A stretch of DNA of 64,000 nt from Aradus depressus (Eukaryota > Arthropoda > Insecta > Hemiptera > Aradidae): positions 52,366,108 to 52,430,107 of the forward strand of contig OY759217.1 in assembly GCA_963662175.1 (NCBI GenBank), given 5' to 3'. The notes beneath the pieces are model-generated. The model searched no databases, was not told where the DNA came from, and was given only the letters and a program-made list of their open reading frames with translations. Within the stretch, counting starts at the first letter, position 1. Each line of letters opens with the position of its first letter. Positions 1-10,300 of the stretch are shown one piece after another. The position numbers and the translations under genes are program-made.

Positions 1-1
1 A

Positions 2-862
2 CGCAATTTATATGTATACGATTTTGGAATCCACTCCTTCAATGATTCCACTAGCTACATGTATGTTTGGGACGAGACAGAAGGAGGCAGGGGTTCTGAG
101 GATCCTGCATCTTGTGTTCGTAAGCACTTAAGAGAAAATGCACAGAAATACAAGCACATCATTTTATATTCAGATGCATGTATTGGACAAAATAGGAACA
201 TTAAAAAGGCCCTGACTCTTCTCAAATTAGTTCAAGATTCAAGAAATGAATGTGGAAAAAATAGATTTAAAATTCTTAGTATCTGGGCATTCCTTCTTGC
301 CAAATGATGCTGACTTTGGCATCATTGAAAAGGCGAGCCAGAAAAATCAACATATCTATGGGCCACAGGGTTGGATCCAGATAATACAATCAGCAAAGAG
401 GAAGAAGCCTCATTTCAAAGTAGTTTTGATGCCTAGAAAAAGTTCCTGAGCAGCAAGCCATTGCAAAATGCAATATCCAACAGAAAAACGGACACAGAGG
501 GACATCCTGTGAACTGGTTGAAGATACGCTGGTTGAGATTTGAAAAGGGTTTACCCATTACAATTCGTTTCACGGAAACATTTAGCGAAACTAACACTTG
601 TTTTCGTGAAATAAACTTGCAAAAGAGAGGGATAGGGAGAGCTGTACAGTCTTTACAAAATGTGCAACAAGACTGTCTCCATAAGTCGCGCAGAGCTGTG
701 AGTGACAAAAAGAAAGCAGACATGTATGTTGTCTCTTCTGCTTACATTCCTCCAATCCATCACACCTACTTCAAAAATTTTCCTGTACCTCTGAACACTC
801 GAGCAAATGGTGCTTCCATGGACAGTGAGAATGAGGAAAATTATGAATTTGTTTACGGCTAG
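2..862 (+). pseudogene. DUF7869-like transposon-derived gene, 3' part, frameshifted
   Basis: The translation resembles the C-terminal half of the large arthropod family annotated as DUF7869, probably a mobile-element protein with an RNase-H-like fold. Frame 2 is open from the window edge and carries MYVWDE, RGSEDPASC and YSDACIGQNRNIK; frame 3 then continues with KFLVSGHSFLPNDADFG and the PQGW region to the stop at 447-449; frame 2 resumes at about 440 with VNWLKIRWLRFEKG and ends in a PPIHHTYFKN motif typical of the family C-terminus. Two frameshifts (about 240-265 and 435-460) are therefore needed, so this is a pseudogene. The N-terminal half lies outside the window. The family assignment is from memory of its motifs; catalytic function is not established. 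Confidence 0.6.
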
Positions 863-1550
863 AACATTTTGATGTACAAATTGAAAAAGTTATTCTTTAA
901 TTTTATATTAAAATGTAATATTTTTGTTTAGTTGTGTTGCCAGAGTAATAAATAAATAAATTAAGATAATAAATATGTTCGATTATATTATTATTATGTG
1001 TCAACCATTTCTCAATATATAAAGTTTCAGTTTTCTGAATTCTGAATATTTAGAAAAATTGACTTACAGCGTTTTTCCCTTGTGGTCTTCAAATATTAAC
1101 CTTCAAATTATGCAAAATTTAGATTCACTTTTCAGAAATGTTAATGTTTTTGCTAAATCATATCAAATTATGAACGAAAAAGTCCAAATGCAGCAACAGA
1201 CTTTTGCGAACAATAGGTATAACTGCGCGTATAGATGCGCCTGAATTACATTTAACACTTACTTTAAAACCTGGAATGCATAGAGGTCGCTTTAATATAC
1301 AAAGAATCAATGAAGTACCTAGCTGTAATATTCTCGACAAATTCTGAAGGAGAGATCTCAATGTCCGACTTGGAACACGACTTTCTGTGAGAATCAGAAT
1401 AAGAACATTAATTTTTAGCATTTATGACTCTATTTTAGTTATTTGATAAAACTAGGTTAATTTCAGCTTTTCTTGAAAATAAAAATAAAAATTTTCAATT
1501 AATAGCTGACGTTATTATTCCCATGGTTATTACTAACAACGATCCATATT
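863..1550. other. AT-rich intergenic DNA
   Basis: No coding pattern, RNA gene or repeat is recognised here. Short open frames lack any recognisable motif. Confidence 0.4.
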
Positions 1551-1919
1551 CATTTGGAAGTTGAGGGCGCCGGTAGCTCAGTGGTATGCGTGCTTGACTT
1601 CTGAGCTCAAGAACGTGGGTTCGTAACCCAATCGAGGCCCTTAGTTTATTTCATCTGGGAGGTAAAATAAACTTAAGCACGCCGTCCTTCGGATGGGACG
1701 TTAAGCGATGGTCCCGAGCCTGTACGATGTCAGGTACTCGTTAAAGACCCCTACCCTAGGTGAATAAAAATTTAGGGTAGGCAAAATTTAGGACTCCCAC
1801 AGTAGAGTCGGGCTCATGTCCACCAGAGTGACGAAAGAGCGTTCTGGTAGTAGGCGATATGACCTCGTAGTTAAAGCCCGGGCATGAGTCATAAAACCTA
1901 ACCTAACCTCATTTGGAAG
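1551..1919 (+). mobile_element. tRNA-derived SINE, full-length copy 1
   Basis: The element runs 1561-1909 and is flanked by a perfect 10-bp target-site duplication CATTTGGAAG (1551-1560 and 1910-1919). The 5' head is tRNA-like, with pol III A box TAGCTCAGTGG and B box GGGTTCGTAACCC. The body contains CGTCCTTCGGATGGGACG and ends with CCTAACCTAACCT rather than poly-A. Copies 2 (10,871-11,222) and 3 (57,524-57,879) align over the whole length. Head, tail and TSD together show LINE-dependent retrotransposition. Confidence 0.93.
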
Positions 1920-2460
1920 CGATGTAAGTTCCAAATTTGGAGGCAAAAGGATGTAAGTGAATGCATGGCATTGAAAAAAAAAATACTTTGGCTTGACAAA
2001 CTTTTTATAGCCTATGATATTTTATCCAAAGGTACACAATTAATTGTTGAACAAGTTCTTATCAACAAAAGTAGGTACAGTTTCAACAGGAATTTACAAA
2101 AACAAGCCAACTTTAGGGCATAATTATTAAAAATTGAAATTTTGGTACTTACACCCCTCTGCTTTTATGCGCCTCATATGTGAAAGGGTGTCGTATCCAG
2201 TATTAACACAAGTTAAGATAGTTATGGAAGGAAATCGTCTCTATAATTTGAAAACTTGTATCTGTGATTTCATAATTATATTATAATTCATTTAATATAT
2301 TTTTCAGTCGCTACCTTTCACTGAACGGGGTCATAACGGTTTTGGCTCGACCAATTAATTATTGTTTTTGATTAACTGGTTAGTGCAGAATTTTTTATTT
2401 TATTTTTTCTCAATTTATACACAAACTGATCGCTATTCTATATATTCTTATTTATTTATT
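1920..2460. other. intergenic DNA, possible decayed MITE
   Basis: GGATGTAAGTGA near 1950 and TACTTACACCCCTCTGC near 2150 look like weak inverted termini resembling those of the element at 54.1 kb. No gene is visible. Confidence 0.25.
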
Positions 2461-2472
2461 TTTTTTCAGAAA

Positions 2473-2782
2473 ATGCCTGCTGTTGAATCAATAATAGATT
2501 GAAGGCAGTATCGTTGTTTGACCTGCCAGTATTTCACCGAAGAAGAAATGAAAATCTGTGAGGACTGCGCAAAAGAAAGACCTATATACACATTAAGCCC
2601 GACAAATGTTCATATTACTTGTCACAAAGATAAAGAACTTTTAAGATATTACAAATATTTGAAATGTTCACTATGTACAAAAAAGTTGACAATCATCTAG
2701 TCTGATTTAATACAATGTGACGAGGAAATGGGTAAACTACTCTTGGATAGAGCTCACAAAGAAATGTACGCAATAAATATAT
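2473..2782 (+). pseudogene. Cys-rich protein relic, unrecognised
   Basis: After a polypyrimidine stretch ending in CAG, a frame starting MPAVESIID contains regularly spaced cysteine pairs (RCLTC, ICEDC, KCSLC) and reads to about 2782, interrupted by stops at about 2500 and 2700. The spaced CxxC pairs suggest a zinc-binding protein. I do not recognise the family. It lies 0.5 kb upstream of the polymerase B relic and could come from the same mobile or viral element, but nothing proves this. Confidence 0.35.
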
Positions 2783-3109
2783 AATAAATATAGTTAAATT
2801 TTAGATTTTTTTTTTTTTTCTATTTCAACCTTCTCAGATATTTGATATAACTAACCTAATACAAGTATTCAGCCTTCAGCTGTCAAACTCTGCGATATTT
2901 CCTAATTATTAGAAGAGGGAGTCGGCTTGCATAAATTAACATATCTTTTTTTTTTTTTTTGAGAGAGAATTGAGAAATATTGCATTTCTTAAAGTCTACA
3001 ACGATTTAGGATGAGTAGTTGTGGGCTAAGGGAATTAATATATATATGTGGTACTCTATGCAATTGTATTACAGGACGGGTGGGATCATCACGTCAGTGT
3101 CAACATATA

Positions 3110-3230
3110 TATATATATAAGAGCTTATGCGCATTTGCTTTAACAAATCTAACCCAACACGCGATGGTTAGGACAGAACGGTTAATGGCAGACCATTTCG
3201 GTGTATAAGAAACAAATTGGCATTTCCATT
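3110..3230 (+). repeat. 120-bp direct repeat, copy 1
   Basis: Starts in a TA run and ends GGCATTTCCATT. It is almost identical to 5179-5297 in the same orientation. The polymerase relic begins at its right edge. Confidence 0.85.
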
Positions 3231-4135
3231 GCCAAGTTGAAACTGCGTTGCCACCTAAAGAGAGCTTTTTCAACATTCTAACCGGTGAACATGTATCTGA
3301 TAGTGACTAAAACTTCGCACAACATATTTGGAAAGAGTTTAACATACAGACCTTGCAAGAATACATACAACTATACCTTACCGTAGACACGTTACTTTTG
3401 GCTGATATTATTAAAAATTTCAGGACTTTTGCGATAAAAACCTATGAACTAGATCCCCTATGGAGCTTTACGCTGCCTGGCTTTACATATCAGTGCATAC
3501 TTAAATATACTGAAGTAGAGTTAGAACTCCTTACAAATTATGACATGTACCCTATGTTTGAGAGGGGACTCAAAGGTTACACGCAAGTTATTCGAAGGTA
3601 TAGTCTTGCGAACAATCCAAAATTAAAAAATCACAACCCTTCCGAACCTAATCCTTCTTTATTCAGATACGAACTCCCTTATGTACCACATAAAAACGTC
3701 AGATATTTATTCTGACATGTTAGACATTAAGAAGCATTTCTATTTCTCTGACTATCCCGTTAATCATATATGTTATTTAGTAGAGAATAAAAAGGTTTTA
3801 TGAGTTATGATAGACGAAATGAGTGAAAAACATATATAGTGGGGTGTGTCGCATTACGACCCAAAATGTACTCAATACGAAGGGATCATGAACTTGAACA
3901 AGTAAAAGGGATGAAAAAATCATCGCTAAGAAAACTAACATTTAGAAACTTTTTAGATACATTACACGATTCAACAACTACGTTTACAACATTTCACTCC
4001 ATAACTTCATTCAAACACGAGGTTTACACAAGTATAATAAAAAATATAATGCTGTCATCGAACAATGACAAACGCATAATACTATCAGATAATATTACTA
4101 CGTTAGCATATGGTCACAAAGATGCTCTAATATAA
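3231..4135 (+). pseudogene. protein-primed DNA polymerase B relic (Maverick/Polinton or adintovirus type)
   Basis: Two pieces match the viral/organellar type-B DNA polymerase family carried by Polintons/Mavericks and adintoviruses. Piece 1 (3231 to about 3690) has FFNILTGEHVSD, the LLADIIKNF block and a PGFTYQ segment; one in-frame stop (TAA at about 3308) interrupts it. Piece 2 (about 3695-4135) has the FSDYP and ALRPKMYS signatures near the family C-terminus and ends with the family's LAYGH-type tail. The palm, with the YLDxNxLYG-type and DTDS-type catalytic motifs, is missing between the pieces, so the product cannot be an active polymerase. Direct repeats of about 120 bp lie on both sides. 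It is an old endogenous copy; no neighbouring capsid or integrase gene was found. Confidence 0.75.
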
Positions 4136-4386
4136 ATCTCAATATATCATTTACCCTCGTTTATTGGAGCTATTGTTTGCCTGTTGGAGGATTCCTTCAG
4201 GAGGGTGCCAAACAACAGTGGCTTCGGCATATTTTGCGCAGGACAGGGCAGTTAGCACCAAAATTTGATAACCTTCAAGAACAAATTTTAATACCTTTTG
4301 ATATTCTCTTTGGGCGAGAGCAACCCATCCAGGTAAATTTGATCCCAGATCCCATCCATATCGATTGCTTCATGCCTTCAGATGAA

Positions 4387-4452
<66 letters not shown>

Positions 4453-4640
4453 AGATTGTGTAAAAGTGGGAGGTCTGACTGATTAGAAAGCCACGCCTTA
4501 AGTGTCCAGACACAGAGGTGCAGAAATCAAGAGGGTTATCAATTGAATGTTATCATTTAAAAAGAAATATGATGTATTGGAAAATTAAATGGTTTAAGTA
4601 TTTAAATATTAATATTATTGTAAAAAAAATTAGATTTTGA
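4136..4640. repeat. spacer with (TA)n microsatellite
   Basis: About 30 TA dinucleotides run from 4389 to 4449. The short open frame before it (4177-4388) has no recognised family. Confidence 0.8.
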
Positions 4641-4905
4641 GTAAGAAATGGCTAATTGTAGAAAGATGGTGTAGGGCGATGTTCACGAGGGGAGACGGAC
4701 AGTCGATGTTGAGAAAGCAGAGTGAAGAGTGAGAGAGAGTGGATGTCCAGGAGTGAGAGTGAAGGGTTGGTGATGAGAAGTGGAAGTGTGGAGTAAGTTG
4801 TATAGAGAGGACAAGTAATGAAGACTGGAAGTGATGCAGAGAGTGGGTTGTGCTTGATCAAGTGGTGAAGAAAAAGAAAGACGAATGAGGAGTGTATCAA
4901 GCCAC
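4640..4905 (+). repeat. purine-rich low-complexity tract
   Basis: The plus strand is strongly enriched in G and A (GAGAGTGAGAGAGAGTGG-type runs). The open frame on the opposite strand follows from this composition and is not called as a gene. Confidence 0.6.
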
Positions 4906-5178
4906 GAGTCACCTTTTTAGATGAAGTCTATCCGTGGGACCATCAGAGGAGATGATTTCGACATGCAAGTCTATAATTTTATTGTTTTATTATATGTCTA
5001 TTTGTGTATAAACCACGCTTACTAACCCTAATGCTTAAGTTTAAAAAAAATATATATTTTAAATAAATATTAAGATATGTGACGCCCTTATATTTTTTTT
5101 ATTTGATACCATAAAGTCTTGCTCTACATTATTTTATTTGTATTGAAATTTCTTCTATCCATGCAAGCATCGACACAA

Positions 5179-5297
5179 TATATATAAGCTCTTATGCGCA
5201 TTTGCTTTAACAAATCTAACCCAACACGCTGTGGATGGGACAGAACGGTTAATGGCAGACCATTTCGGTGTATAAGAAACAAATTGGCATTTCCATT
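5179..5297 (+). repeat. 120-bp direct repeat, copy 2
   Basis: Matches 3110-3230 in the same orientation, from the TA run to GGCATTTCCATT, with a few substitutions and small indels. The pair encloses the polymerase B relic. Confidence 0.85.
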
Positions 5298-5299
5298 CT

Positions 5300-6520
5300 A
5301 AATGTTTAAATGGACTTGTCACCATTAGCAATGAATGTCCGGTTTAAGGGTTCAATTATGAACGCAGAATGAGGTTTCGAGATAGGAAAATAGGATGTTT
5401 CTCGGAAGGTCGGTATTCGGGGAAAAATAACACTTGCGTAAACAGTTTTAGTTTCTGACTATTCTCTGAAAAACGGAAAGAGTAAAGCCATAATTACATA
5501 ATTCTCAGAAGACTTTGATTTTTGAACCGAACCCCCGCGAGTTTTAAACAGTAAGCTATTCAGTTGTACTCGGGTCATTGTGGAGTGCGTGTTGTTTGTT
5601 AAAAACATTATGGTCAGACCTTTGCCGATCATTATAGATACGAGGGGTACATTCGAAACATGCTTTCGAACGATCTAAGACAAAGTAAAATCGACAAATA
5701 TTTTTCAAAACCTTAGCTTTTTACTGTAAATATGTATATAATACATATTATGTTTCTTTATTGACGATTTTTTGACCTACTTTGTTCGTATTATGTACCT
5801 CGATTTGTTAAATACATTTCATGGGAAAATTTTCATGCCTACCTAATTTTTATATTTTTCTTTCTCTCCCCTCCCCTCCCCCCCCCCCCTCCCCATAAAA
5901 AGGACTTTAGCGGCCATGGATACAGCTTACCTGCATTACTTGGACAATACCAGCTATTGACTATTCGGCAGTTGTAAGCATTGATCAACTATCCGCAAGG
6001 AAGTATTTAAGGTCACAACTTACAAGTTAATCAAAATTCCTTGACGTAAGAGAAAAAGTGGCAACCATTGCGTTTTTTAAGGACATGCATAAACACACAT
6101 CATCTACGTTGTACATCAAATGCAATGAAACATTAATACACTACTAGTGCATCTGGCATGAAAGTGTGTTGCGTTCTAAATTGAATCCCCATCTCGAGAG
6201 TTCAGAGCACAACTGAACAACATAGTCTTATTTGATATTATTTTGTCCATTAGTAGTCAGAGAATCAAATAAGCCTTATTTAAAAAGTCAGGGATTTATG
6301 ACGTGTGAGCAATGATGCCTTAACTTAAAACACACTATTTTTGGTAAACTGTACATAATTCAGTTAATAATTGGTTCTTCGAAAAGTAATAACAGTTTTT
6401 TCTTTAGTAGTTCTCCACTATAATCATGCAAACACCTCGCTTGTAAATATTTAAATTGCTTACCTCTTAATACTAACAGATGTAAAAGGTATGTAAGGAA
6501 TGTAGATATTTTGCTTTTTC
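5300..6520. other. intergenic DNA with poly-C tract
   Basis: No gene recognised. A C-rich run lies at about 5866-5893. Confidence 0.4.
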
Positions 6521-6524
6521 TTTT

Positions 6525-6818
6525 GTAAATTTATTGCTTGACTATTGTGCTCAAGATCGTGGGATCGAAACCCAGCCGAGACCCTTAGTTTTTTTTTTTT
6601 ACCTGGGAGGAGAAAAAACCTTAAGAAAGCCATCCAGGCCTTGAGCCTGTTCAATGTCAGGTGATTAAATTTTAAAGACCCTAGTTAATTAAAACTGGGT
6701 AGACAATAATTAAGATCCCCACAGCAGAATAAGGCTCATTTTTCCTAGAGGACGAAAGAGATCGCTGATAGTAGAGGATATGACCTCGTAAAAGCACGGG
6801 CTCTTGCAACAAAAAAAC
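6525..6818 (+). mobile_element. decayed SINE, 5' truncated
   Basis: The same family as the copy at 1561: the B-box region (GGGATCGAAACCC), the poly-T-expanded spacer, and the body with GACCTCGTA are recognisable, but with many substitutions and deletions. The A box is lost. No TSD is visible. This is an old copy. Confidence 0.75.
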
Positions 6819-7160
6819 TGTCATCACTTTCGAAATAACCAAATAATATAACAAACGCTTAAAGAAGCACCCTGTATTTGGTATCAATTTAATGTATTTA
6901 CTTTAAATCTAAGAATATATTAAGCCCAACTTTAGAGGCCTGGGGCGTGTAACAACTAAATGTAGTAACTAGAAGTCCTGCTTCTCTCCAGACGCCAATT
7001 AAACAGATCCTTCTCTTTAGTTGCTTACTTAAAATTAACGAAGTGAATCAGAAGAAAAAAAAGTTGAATAAAATTTCCAGTAATTTCTCAACTATGTTAA
7101 TCCTGAAAATATAACATACTATAGAACTGGCCAATAAAGATACTCGCATCGTAGGATGGT

Positions 7161-7359
7161 TTAGGTGTCATACTCGTCTGAGTCGGATGATTCTTCCTTC
7201 CTCTTGGCGGGGGCAGTACAGTAGGTGGCAGGAGCTACCGTTTCCACGGATATTTCTGTTTCTCTGTAGAAGTTGAGTCCCTGGGAGGGGGGAGCAGCTG
7301 CCGGCGGGACGGAAGCCTCTTCCTCAGGTTCTTTCATCTCAACCTCCTTGGAATCTCTT
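7161..7359 (-). CDS. NC2alpha: NC2-alpha exon 5, terminal
   Basis: Acceptor TTGTTTTCAG at 7360. It encodes RDSKEVEMKEPEEEASVPP and a C-terminus KRKEESSDSDEYDT before TAA at 7163-7161. Its phase fits exon 4 exactly. The acidic DEYDT-type end is the family hallmark. Confidence 0.87.
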
Positions 7360-10300
7360 CTGAAAACAATTTTTAAAAAATCCATCAGGAACCATATCAA
7401 CGAGCGATGCGATATATGTTCGAGATTTTTTTTTCTTCAGATTTTTAAGTGTCAATAGACTTGGAGATGAGAGGGGGGGCACTTGAAGAAGGATGTTTCT
7501 AATCACACATAAACGCCAGACTGAATATAAAATTACGAGAAAAAAATATATTTCATATCTACTCACAGTAATCTTTCATATGACACACTAATTGCGCAGG
7601 GGAAGGAAACTTTCTGGGGAAGTCGCTCATAATTTCCCTAGCGTTGGGTCGTATGTACTACAGGATATTAAAAAGAAAAAAAAATCGCAACTTTCTAGCT
7701 CAATTCGGTCTCCAGAGAGACGAACAGACAGATAAACAGAGATCGCTAAACCTTTACCTTTCCCCGTTTTCGGTTTTCAAAAAACTAAGGAACCCAAAAA
7801 AATAATGTACGTTTATGAATCATAAAAATATATTTTACATAACAAAACGAACAATTGCCACATATAATTAATTTTATTGAATTGAGGATTGAAAATAACT
7901 GAGCTCAATAACTTCAGGAAATATTATTATTTTATAGAATACCTTGATCATTACAATAAAACAACTTTTATTCACTGTTCTAACTAATATTATATATGTT
8001 GCAGTCAAAGTATGAATTCAGTCAATGTATACACAAACTAGTCAATGTATACATTTGATCTAGTCGAAGTGTACATAAACTAAAATATGCATACTTTCAC
8101 TAGTGGATGTATACACTTACGTCTATGCCTTAGTGAAAGTATAAATAGCTAGCATTAATAATGTACACTTTTACTAGTAAAAGTGTACATTTGGCGGCAA
8201 TAACTTTTTGCCGCGTAAAAAATCAAGTAACAGTTCATTAGAACTGTTACGAACCAAAAACAGTTACTTTAACCAGTTAGTGTCATTATTTCATTAACGC
8301 TGTAAGCCTAAAAGTACCAGTACCAGTTAACAATAACAGTTAAAAGTAACCTTTTATAAATTATAACATAACCTTTCAGTAGTATAACCTTTTCTTGTCA
8401 ACAAACAGTTTTCGTGTTGTAGTTACGTATTTGTTTTAATTAAATATTAAAATAATGAAATACTATTTAAATTGTGTACAATTATATCAATATAAATTAA
8501 TGGATGTAAGTACTATGAAAATACAGTTTTATAAATTAATAAGTGAGCGAGGAAAGAAACATAACTCTTCACAAATGACCAAAGAAAAATATATGGCATT
8601 GTTAGATGAAGTGAAAGAAGCCAAAACAAGTAATATTAAAGTGAATCGTTATTATTGGCTTTTGAAACACTATGATGTTTTAAGCATCAACAATAAAGAG
8701 ACGCTAATTGTCCCAATTGTTGGTGATGACATTCTGTATTATGCAGTTTTGGAGGATGTTTTTGAGATATTATATGATACCCACAAAAGTATTGGACATG
8801 AGGGCCGAGATAGAATGAAAAGGGAAATACAACATAGGTACAAAAATATAACAGCACAAGATATACAAACATTTCTAAATTTGTGTGAGCCTTGTCTACA
8901 AAAAAGAAATTGCGAAAAAAAAGGAATAGTTGTAAAACCTATAATCTCATCACATTTCAATTCTAGATGCCAAGTGGATTTGATAGATTTCCAATCTCAA
9001 GCAGATGGTGAGTTCAAATGTATTATGGTCTACCAAGATCATCTTACCAAATTTGTAATTTTAAGGGCACTTAAAAATAAACAGTCAGTTGAGGTTGCTA
9101 AACAACTGCTAGATATATTTTTATTGTTTGGTGCGCCCTGTATTCTGCAATCGGATAACGGCCGGGAATTCGTTAGCCGTATAATAGAAGAGTTAAAAGT
9201 ACTGTGGCCCGAGTTAAAAATAGTTCACGGGAAACCACGGCATAGTCAATCCCAGGGTAGTGTCGAACGTGCCAACCAAGACATTGAGAATATGTTAAAC
9301 ACATGGATGCAACAAGAACAATGCAGTAGTTGGAGTAAAGGGTTGCGTTTTGTTCAGTTCATGAAAAATAAAGCTCTTCATGCAGGTATAAAAAGAAGTC
9401 CATATGAGGCAATGTTTGGGCAGAAAGCGAGAGTGGGGCTTGCATCAACCTCACTACCAATAGATGTTTTTCAGGATATAAATACTGAGGAAGACTTAGA
9501 AAACAACATACTGAACAAGGAAATTTATCAACCCAAGAACAAACTATAGAAAAAGATTGGCAGGATGTTTCAATTGAAGCAACTTTTGAAGAGGATAATA
9601 CTCGTAATATTCTATTATCCGAACCAGTAATTGAGCAAGAGTCACAACTTTCTTTGGAAAATACAAGTATTAATGTGGAAGAAATTGAAAGTTGTAATGT
9701 ATGTTCGGTGCCATTCATTGCAGGTAACAATAACAATAATATTTGTGAACTTTGCAGTCGAACAGACAAAATTGCAAATCATAGAGAAGATGCCAAGGAA
9801 AATCTAGAAAAACAGGCCAAGCGAATGAAAGTTATGTCTGATGCTACCCACCCACAGGCCGACGTAGGGGCAACAGTGAGGGTCAAAGTTCCTGATGTTG
9901 ATAGGGGCAGAGGCGATGCACGTTCAATATTGGCATGTGTTAGGAAAAAAACTGATGATGGTTACTTTCAGCTTGGTACGAAAAATGGGGTCCTGAAAAG
10001 TTTATATGCACGATCTCAATTCAGTGTTTGTCCTGAGAATATACTCTCAAGCGAAAATATTCCTATAACTCAGGCGGTGCCGCTCAGAACTGTTACAAAT
10101 GAGCAGTCTTGTGGCACTGGGCAAGGTTTTCCGAAATGCAACTGTAAGACTAGGTGCAACTCTAAAAAATGTATATGCTTAAAAAAGAAAGTGTTATGCA
10201 ACTCTAAGTGTCACCATAATTTGAAATGTTGTAATAAATGATTTCATATTTTTTTAATATTTTTTCTTAAAATATTTTTGATTTTTTTTTCTTAAAAACA

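Noticed and set aside
1158..1421. Open frames of 60-90 codons between the DUF7869-like relic and the first SINE.
   Set aside because: No recognisable motif, no codon pattern, AT-rich context.
1897..1909. CCTAACCTAACCT as an interstitial telomere remnant.
   Set aside because: It is the tail of a SINE, bounded by a perfect target duplication, and recurs at the end of the other copies.
4652..4912. Minus-strand open frame of 86 codons.
   Set aside because: Low-complexity purine/pyrimidine tract gives a Ser/Leu/Pro-rich translation without any domain.
7339..7629. Reading MSDFPRKF... at 7,629 as the start of a separate gene joined to the last NC2-alpha exon.
   Set aside because: The last exon joins NC2-alpha exon 4 in perfect phase and has the NC2-alpha C-terminus; the segment is kept only as a candidate cassette exon.
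9359..9769. Minus-strand open frame of 136 codons inside the Ginger-like element.
   Set aside because: Antisense shadow of the transposase gene.
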